A stretch of 64,000 nucleotides of DNA, taken from positions 47,306,001 through 47,370,000 of the forward strand of contig CM060733.1 in NCBI GenBank assembly GCA_030704615.1. Reading direction: 5' to 3'. The translations under genes were made by a program, and so were the position numbers. This document shows positions 57,300 to 64,000 of this stretch, one piece after another. Position 1 is the stretch's first letter. Each line of letters begins with the position of its first letter. Source of the stretch: Takakia lepidozioides. Lineage: Eukaryota; Streptophyta; Takakiopsida; Takakiales; Takakiaceae. The notes below the pieces were generated by a model. The model saw only the letters and a list, made by a program, of their open reading frames with translations. It had not been told where the DNA came from and did no database searches.

Positions 57300-59227
57300 T
57301 GTGAAATGGGAACATACAATTAACAAAAAACACAAGAAATGGGAACATACACAAGAAGGAGCCTGTGGCCTACTTTTGGTGCCTTGCAAATTGCAATAAG
57401 AGGCTCCGATCTGTTGGCAAGAAGTACCCGTTGCTCCACGATTACTCCCTGTGGTACACATTGACTGGCCTTCCATGCCCTCTCGGATGAGCACGATGTC
57501 ATGGTGATCATGGATCGAGGTGAGCGAGGATATACATAGTGTCATTGACATACACCGCAACGTAGATTCATGCACTGTAGCTTCCCGCAATCGTCTCATG
57601 CATGACGTTTTTGCTTCAGTTTTCAGCGTTGGTACTTGTGACGGTGTGATGGTTTGGGGGTGAAGCAGTAGCAATGCAGAGACTATCCACATTTCAGCCT
57701 GCGTACATTATCCTTTTGGGTTTTGCCTCAAGTTTATGTACTTAATTGGCCTCTCCTGTCAAAAACTGAGTGTCCCCTGTACGACGTTCAGCTTGCCTCT
57801 TGTTATCTACTTCTCAGACCTTTCAACCATACTGCTTATGAATCTGTAATACTTTTGTTTCATGTGTGGTGCAACAACTTGGTAATGGGCGGTAAAATTA
57901 CAAGTGCACATGTGGTGATGTCCACATTCAGAACAAATAACAGCACATCTAGATGGTTGAAGGCATAGCGCCCATGAGCTTCCAGCTCTAGCAAGAAAGA
58001 GTTTTATTTTCGGAAGGACCAAATAATGTGGGGGATTGCAAATCCATGCAAAGTACACACCCATAATGTGGACTGGTAATTGGTGTCTGTAACACATAAT
58101 GGTCTTTGGATTGCTCACCTCAAGCCCCCATACAAAGTATGTATGTTTTTCAAAGAAAGGTCATCTCTACAATTCCAACTCTCAATCATGACAAAGCGGG
58201 GTGGTACATGCAGAGGGATGAAGCACCGAATCTCACAAACATGAGAAACAGAGAGAAATCACAAAGCAAAAGATCAACTTTGGCTATATATGAATGAATC
58301 TCCATGATTCTGAATTCATGGGTTCCGAGGTGCCACATACCTTCTTGTGATTCATGAACATTCTCCTCCACCATCACATCGCCTCTAAATTGAGCAATGA
58401 TAGAAGCCTCATCCCTGTCACAGTGAGGGTTTTTAAACAAGCCAAAAAATAGAGTAACCGTGGAACGAGCCCTCTCTATGAGTAAGTCAAAGCCATCATA
58501 AATAGGGCCACATACTGTCATGTGCGGAGGAATTGAACCTGTAGCCAAACTGAATGGCTCTGCCCCATGCATGGCTCTGCCCATGTGACCTGCAAGCACA
58601 CAGTCAAAAAAGTGGGGGTTTACGAACTTGCCAAATCCCAAGCATGAACAGAGGGGTCCCATTAGTGGGGAAGACATGTGAATCAGCATCCACAGTTGCA
58701 ATGCCCATCAGATCCAACATGTGACTTGTTGTGCAGATTGTCCCCTGACTGCACCAAACCAAAACAAACATTATAAAGAAGTACATCCCCAACACATTGC
58801 ACCCAACCCCCACAATCTGAACACAGGGAAAATAGAGAGGGGGAGGGAGGAGCAGAGGCATCAGAATTCAGTTCGTAGCTAGAGAGTAAGTAAGGCATGG
58901 ATGTGGGCAGGGGGGGAGATAGTAGAGAGGTGGAGTAACAACTGAAGCAACCCAAAATGCCAACATGACGCTATTGCCCTTTTACCAGGAATCATCTTCC
59001 TCGCTGCTACATTCACAGGGAAAATAACCGCAACAAGTGGATGCTGCAGCACAGGATGTCCGCTGATTTGGGACTCAAAATGCGCCTCAGTGTGCCACTC
59101 AAAATGTCATATAATGCATATGTCATTTTACCAGGCCAGTGGCTGAGGCACAAGGTGTCCAGTGATTTGGAACTGAAAATGTCACTCAGTGTGTCGGTTA
59201 AAATGTCAACATGACGCTATTGTCCTT
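57300..59227. other. CACTA element interior, no firm gene
   Basis: Between the left end and the tnp2 stop codon. A minus frame at 58186-58701 (HMGRAMHGAEPFSLATGS, GPIYDGFDLLIERARSTV) could be an extra exon but has no known domain. 58950-59025 is a partial copy of 59200-59275, which encodes the acidic tail of tnp2. Confidence 0.4.
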
Positions 59228-60126
59228 TTACCAGATGTAGTCATCTTCATCGCTACTACTTTCACTACACTCATGGTCAGTGTTGCAATCCTCACTATCT
59301 CGGTGCCATGGTTCGTCCCTTCGTGGGGGCCTCATCATAGCAATAGTAGCCATCTCAGCTTCAGTAAGGGTCGTTGAAGGTCCAAATTCTATGTTGGGAT
59401 TCACATCCTCCAATGCCTCCGCCACTTGCATCCTTACGCATGACTCATTCTCACCCAAGCTGACACCAGTGACATCATGTACCACGCGCCGTGAGCGCGG
59501 CTCCTTCTGAAGTACTACTTTCCAGTTACCAGCGTTGGAGGGCTCATCTGCAAAAAAAACTTGCTCGACTTGCCATGGAAATGTGAATGGTTCATCTCTC
59601 GGTGGCAACATGTGATCGAAGTCCACGAGTAGGAAACCATACTCATCCTTCTTCATGGTGCGGTTGCGACCTGTCAAGCTTGCTCTGACCCATTCACATA
59701 TGAATACTACATGAGTGACAGCACCATACTGAAGCTGTAAAATTTCACGAACAACACCAACATATTGCAGCTGGTTCATGACAGGGTTACCATCCACACC
59801 CCTTCCCGTTGACTCTTCGGCAAAAATCTGTGCAACCCCAGAGTCGAATGTGACATGGTAATCAACCACACCTGTTTCCACCACTCTGTAGTGATTTCCG
59901 TATGCCCACATAGACCGAAATGAACGAGCAACAAACCCTGGTGGCTTACACAGATGACGAATATTTGCATCATACTCTGCTCCTCTTAAACAACATTTTG
60001 TACTGCCGACTGTATCCACATATGAAAAGCAGGCAAAGGCAACATGTTTTCGGGGTATGGAACGGTGCGTTGGTGTGCTTTTCTCCCTTGGGTGGTGTAT
60101 GTGGCTCAAAATTCGGCTCTGGCTGA
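59228..60126 (-). pseudogene. tnp2 gene, last exon (DUF4216-like)
   Basis: Minus frame with YDANIRHLCKPPGFVARSF, VVREILQLQYGAVTHVVFIC EW-type core, FLLVDFDHMLPPRDEPFTFP and QVEQVFFADEPSNAGNWKVV, the C-terminal domain common in plant CACTA tnp2 proteins. It ends with an acidic SSSDEDDYIW tail and TAA at 59228. Acceptor CAG is near 60127. Function of the domain is unknown. Confidence 0.78.
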
Positions 60127-60297
60127 TTCTATGGTGGCCTTCTCAATATCATAAAGTCTGGTCATACTCAATTCACACTTAGTCAGGACCATAGTATGTA
60201 CAAAGAGGCTGAGTGAAAATTGAGAATGCGCCAATTTTGTGTCCGGAAATGGCCCCCAGAGTTAGCATGTGAAGCCAAATAAATGATGTATACTTAC

Positions 60298-61196
60298 CTC
60301 AGAAACGGTCTCATGCACGCCGTGTTGTGAAGCACATAGTCGTGTGCACTAGCCCGAAGCTCAACCGACAGTTTCCTTGGAGTTCCAAAGCCCTCTAATA
60401 CTTCTCCCGCAACACTTTCTTCTTCGTTGCAATCCCAGACCCTTCTACGAGTTCCTGGAAATGCAGCCATGTACTCTGTGAGGAGGCCAAGAGCCTCATC
60501 AAGAGAATACCTCCTGGCCATGCAACCTTCTGGCCGGGCATAGCTCTTCACATATCCCTTCAAATTTTTCATGTACCTCTCGATAGGGTACATCCAACGC
60601 GAACTAACAGGACCACAAACCTCCAATTCATTCACAAGGTGTAGCACAAGGTGGGTCATGAGATCAAAGAATGAGGGGGGAAACTCTTTCTCCAACAAAC
60701 AAAGCGTTACAACCACATCCTCCTTCAGGGCTGGTTCTTCATCAGGATCCACTATTTTCATGCACAATGCGCGAAATACACGAGATAGCTTCATGATTGC
60801 AAGCCTTGGACCTTTGCCCAGCAAACCTCGAATGCACAAAGGTAGAACTTGTTGCATCAGTAGATGGTAGTCATGACTCTTCATGTGTGAAAGCTTGTTC
60901 TTAGCAATATGTTTCTTAAATGAAGCACCATACCCTGTCGGTGTCTTTAGAGCACCCAAAGTTGCATAGAAGGTAGTAGTTTCCTGTCGATTCAACACGT
61001 AAGGAGCCTGCGGCTTCACCAACTTCCTGCCATCTCCGGGGTGGGGTTTTAACCATAAGTGAGGTCGTATGCCCTCATTCTCCATGTCCTTCCTGCTCTT
61101 TACTGTGTCCTTTTCCCCTAATATGGTGCGCAATATGTTTTCAGAAATGTTTTTTTCACAGTGCATAACATCAAGGGTATACCGTATCAACAAATC
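60298..61196 (-). pseudogene. tnp2 gene exon (DUF4218-like)
   Basis: Acceptor TTGCAG at 61197, donor GTAAGT at 60297. It encodes LDVMHCEKNISENILRTILG, LPLCIRGLLGKGPRLAIMKL, FPPSFFDLMTHLVLHLVNEL, SRWMYPIERYMKNLKGYVK and RPEGCMARRYSLDEALGL, the conserved order of tnp2-associated DUF4218. The exon itself is open throughout. Confidence 0.88.
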
Positions 61197-61504
61197 CTGC
61201 AATCATGGAACCACCATCAATATGGTATACTTTGATGGTAAAGCCAAGAGATGACATCTTAATAATGGGAAAAGGAAGAAACCAGCCTTGCATGCTACAG
61301 ACAGTATCCAGAGAGACAAAAGCCAGACATTTTCATGGAAACAACCATATTGCTGCTACATGTGCCATACATAGGCGACTCCAAACTTGCTTCATGCAAT
61401 TTGCATTAGGCTGAAATCTAAGTCGTGTGTGATGATCCTTACAACTGTATCCATGCAACTATGAAATCAGCCCTGCCACAAACAAACAATGAAGACATAC
61501 CCAC

Positions 61505-62410
61505 CTTCCAATATGGCAGGTTCCAAAGGATCGACCTTCGCTTCATGCCATGGGATTTGGCAGGGCACACATTCCGGCGACGGCTGCCAAATGTTTCCAT
61601 GAACCTCTCGTTTTCCTCCGCATTTTGGAGCTGATCACAGTGGATACTTGGGGGGGGGGGGGGGGGTCTGTGATCGGAGGCTCCATTGAAGTGGTTGCGA
61701 TTGCGTCTATATGGATGGCCTGCTGGTAAGAATTTTCTGTGCCCTTGGTACACCATTTTGCTCAGTGCACTGGAGTGCCTGGCATCAAGATTGGGCCCGC
61801 ACACGGGACAAGCCTTGTAGCCCCCAACTGCACACCCTGCTAGCATGGCATATGCAGGATAGTCATGTACTGACCACATCAGAATGGCTCTCATGACAAA
61901 GGTCCTTGATCCTTCATTGCCAGATGCATCATTAGCCCTAACACCTTCCCACAACACGGTCAGCTCATCCACCAGAGGCTGCAAGAACACATCCGCATTG
62001 GTCTTCTTCACGGATGTCGGCCCTGGAATTAAGAGTGTCAACATCATAAAAAAAGGCTTTGTGCTCAGCCAAGGAGGAAGGTTGTAGTTCATGAGCAAGA
62101 CTGGCCACGTAGACCATTTTGTTGATTTATCACCAAAGGGATTGATACCATCCCATGCCAGACCTAGTCGCAAGTTGCGAGGTTCAGCTGCAAAAGCAGG
62201 CCATGTATCGTCAATGTATTTCCATGCAAGGCTGTCAGGCGGGTGTCTCATCTTCCCATCTTGACTTTGGTTCTCCATGTGCCACACCATAAGCTTAGAT
62301 ATCTCCTTGCACTTGTACATGCGCTGCAGCCGGGAATCAAGGGGAAATGCCGCAAGACCTTCTGTGGAACCAACGTCTTCATGCCAGGGATGTACCGAGG
62401 CGCCCCACAT
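61505..62410 (-). pseudogene. tnp2 transposase core exon
   Basis: Catalytic part of the CACTA transposase, which binds the ends and cuts the element out. Seen are RLQRMYKCKEISKLMVWH, LGLAWDGINPFGDKSTKWST, VLLMNYNLPPWLSTKPFFMM, the DVFLQPLVDELTVLWEGV segment, YAMLAGCAVGGYKACPVCG and LPYWK before donor GTGGGT at 61504. A missing C near 62336 puts this exon out of frame with the preceding VPQKVLRHFPLIP. A run of 17 G at 61650-61666 encodes poly-Pro and may be unstable. Confidence 0.88.
61650..61666 (+). repeat. Homopolymer run of 17 G
   Basis: Seventeen consecutive G on the plus strand inside the tnp2 core exon; on the coding strand it is poly-C and encodes Pro. Liable to slippage and to sequencing error. 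Confidence 0.95.
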
Positions 62411-62984
62411 TTAGGGCAAGATGGTGCATCCTGCAGATCTCCCCTGTATAGCACACATCCCTTCTCACAAGCATGGATGCTATCGTAATTAAGCCCAACT
62501 TTTGTTATAAGTTTCTTCGCTTCGTAATGAGATTTGGGCAAAAAGTTCCCTTTAGGCAATAGATGTCCGTGAAAAGTTTCAGAAGCTCATCCATCGCTGC
62601 GTTTGTGACACCATGAGTAGCACTAACATTGAGCAAAAGCAACGTCGCACTCAAGCAGCTGGTGGGGCAGCCAACATACAGAGGTGTGGTTGCTTGATGC
62701 TGAAATTGGAAAGCAGCACCGTCATCCCCATCCCCATGACTTTGTCCATCATGATGGCGCTCGTCTTCTCCAAGCCCTTCATCCTCATTAATGGTGCTTT
62801 GCACATTATCTGCAACTGCAAATGTTTCCTGCAACATGCGAATGATGTCGACGTCGGGGTCTAGATTCTCTCCACCACGAACAGGAACAAGGCTAATCTG
62901 TCTTTCCACATCATCCTCAGGGGGGCTACGTTCTTCCACAAAGTCTTCGTCTTCGGAGTCGACACTCTCCACCTGCATGTTCAC
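62248..62984 (-). pseudogene. tnp2 N-terminal exon
   Basis: Acceptor TTTGCAG at 62985. It encodes an acidic stretch (ESVDSEDEDFVEERSPPEDD), ATHGVTNAAMDELLKLF, then after a one-base shift near 62555 FLPKSHYEAKKLITKVGL, YDSIHACEKGCVLYRGDL and CPKCGAPRYIPG. The Cys pairs form the zinc motif that precedes the tnp2 core in this family. Confidence 0.85.
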
Positions 62985-63182
62985 CTGCAAACTATAAGAG
63001 TATAGTCTTGTCCAAAATGTAACGTGTTGCATAAAACAGGGAATCTCCAAATTGACCGTGCTAGTTTCCATACAGTAGTCCACCATACATGTACAGTGGA
63101 GGGCCGTTCAACATTACCATTCTAAGGGCTTCATCCTAAGTTATGTCTGCGAGAAGTGAGGCGAGAGATGCACGTCACTCAC

Positions 63183-63401
63183 CATGGGATAACCCAACAG
63201 TGGATCCCGGTCGTTGGCAAGCAAATGCAATTTGGCAGTTTCCACGAATTGGAGTCGACCCCCATGGCAGTCGTTGCAGGGACACATTATCTTTGAAATA
63301 CCCAGTCTAGTTGCACGTCGTTCCTCGATTTGCCAAAGTCCTGCGTCAGTGTGGGGCACCGCAGTGCGGCGCCGGGTGTTTCTAGTTCCGGCCTCTCTCA
63401 T
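63183..63401 (-). CDS. Transposase-associated domain, first exon of tnp2
   Basis: The ATG at 63399-63401 begins MREAGTRNTRRR. GISKIMCPCNDCHGGRLQ and LHLLANDRDPLLGYPM fit the zinc-binding transposase-associated domain at the N-terminus of plant tnp2 proteins. The donor GTGAGT is at 63182. The exon is open and in good order. Confidence 0.7.
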
Positions 63402-63570
63402 CCCCCACGAAACGCTTCTGGGTTTGGCTAGTTTTTGAAGTGGGAAGTCAGCGAGTGCTCGGATGTGGGGAACCTACGTTTGTGCTTGCAGGCGTTGGAG
63501 TATTCGTATGGCGGGTCCACCTCCCCTCTGTTTCCTACATGCGCTCCTTCTATTGTTTGATCAGTAGATC
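63402..63570. promoter_or_regulatory. Putative divergent promoter region
   Basis: 169 bp between the ATG of the tnp2 first exon (minus) and the ATG of the plus-strand exon. No clear TATA box. Inference from gene arrangement only. Confidence 0.3.
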
Positions 63571-63759
63571 ATGGTAGTCTTGTTTGAGGTCGATTACTGC
63601 GATTTGAGCGACGAGGAGGAACCCGCCATGGCACGGACACGCAAGGCCTCTACACCCGACACCCCTCCACGCACTGCCTACGAGGAAGAGCGAGAGAGGC
63701 GCATAGCGGCCAACAAGGAGACGTTGGCTCAGCTGAACATTGGGAGCGTTGCGCGCAGG
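63571..63759 (+). CDS. First coding exon of a divergent plus-strand gene
   Basis: ATG at 63571 opens MVVLFEVDYCDLSDEEEPAM, a Thr/Pro/basic stretch (ARTRKASTPDTPPRT), then EEERERRIAANKETLAQLNI and GSVA. It ends at a strong donor CAG/GTGAGC (63759/63760). A possible acceptor CCCATAG at 63853 would continue in frame as RFHGDGTFTIAF. The E/R-rich helix and the site next to tnp2 suggest a second CACTA gene, but no domain is recognised. The gene leaves the window. Confidence 0.5.
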
Positions 63760-64000
63760 TGAGCAGATCACCCTTGTCCTTAGTATGCATGCTACACAGG
63801 TAGTGAGTAGGGGTTTCCCACCACATTAGCCTACTGCTTTTCCCTCCCATAGGTTTCATGGTGATGGCACTTTCACGATCGCCTTTTGTTTAGGGCAAGA
63901 TTCACACAGGGTTTTGGAAATGTGTGCGCAGCATAGCTAGGAGTGTACAACGGCCAACTAGGAGCTCCAAAGTTGTGTGGAACGGGCCTCCTCGACAAAG

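Larger units (their letters stand above)
57078..64000 (-). mobile_element. CACTA (En/Spm) transposon, left end and tnp2 gene, right end outside the window
   Basis: The end CACTAGAAGAAAAAACGG at 57078 matches the usual CACTA terminal form. The next 250 bp carry subterminal CCACGGC and GGTGTG words. The tnp2-type transposase gene follows on the minus strand, and a divergent exon on the plus strand at 63571. No reverse TIR (TAGTG end) is seen to 64000, so the element exceeds 6.9 kb. The transposase has at least two frameshifts, so this copy is probably not autonomous. Confidence 0.72.

Noticed and set aside
56914-57399. 161-codon plus-strand frame
   Set aside because: Crosses the CACTA terminus from the neighbouring gene into the element; no domain.

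Overview
The window is eukaryotic nuclear DNA, most likely from a streptophyte (charophyte) green alga with a large, repeat-rich genome such as a Chara-like species. This is inference. It rests on a plant-style kinesin-4 gene with about 20 small exons and GT/AG introns, on plant-type transposon families (Ty1/copia, Ty3/gypsy, hAT, CACTA/En-Spm with tnp2, Transposase_24-like and transposase-associated domains), and on a gypsy element carrying a cytosine DNA methyltransferase, a capture reported in the literature for charophytes and dinoflagellates. There are no prokaryotic features, no rRNA and no intact tRNA gene.

Layout. 1-15.0 kb (minus): one host gene, a kinesin-4 motor (KIF4/FRA1 type), motor domain at the right and coiled-coil stalk to the left, running to or past the left edge. 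Its introns are littered with a short repeat family. 15.0-16.6 kb: upstream region with repeat fragments. 16.6-21.4 kb (plus): a decayed Ty1/copia element with a 3' LTR cut to 46 bp. 22.5-33.9 kb (minus): a nearly full Ty3/gypsy element with 317-bp LTRs, a CpG/CHG methyltransferase-like (DNMT) domain between protease and reverse transcriptase, a PHD finger after the integrase, a likely self-priming site next to the 5' LTR, and a 1-kb tandem-repeat leader. 34.3-37.4 kb: an AT-rich tract holding a foldback element, palindromic repeats and a 1,058-bp piggyBac-like non-autonomous element with TTAA at both ends. 38.4-40.8 kb (minus): a decayed hAT-like transposase. 41-43.3 kb: short repeats and SINE-like remnants. 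43.4-46.1 kb: a satellite of about 258-bp units split by an 0.85-kb insertion. 46.1-50.4 kb (mainly minus): a second, rearranged copy of the DNMT-bearing gypsy element with a locally inverted RT segment. 50.4-57.1 kb (minus): a small CACTA-like end structure and then a decayed gene that joins a Transposase_24-like region to an FCP1/HAD phosphatase-like domain. 57.1 kb to the right edge: a CACTA element with a tnp2 gene (minus) and a divergent exon (plus).

How the parts relate. The only convincing host gene is the kinesin; nearly everything else is transposable-element DNA in different states of decay. The most interesting system is the gypsy family. It encodes a chromatin writer (DNMT) and a putative chromatin reader (PHD finger) in one polyprotein, so it could methylate its own copies and bias where it inserts. 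Both copies here are broken in the DNMT, at different places. Functions are assigned by motif reading only; no database search was run.
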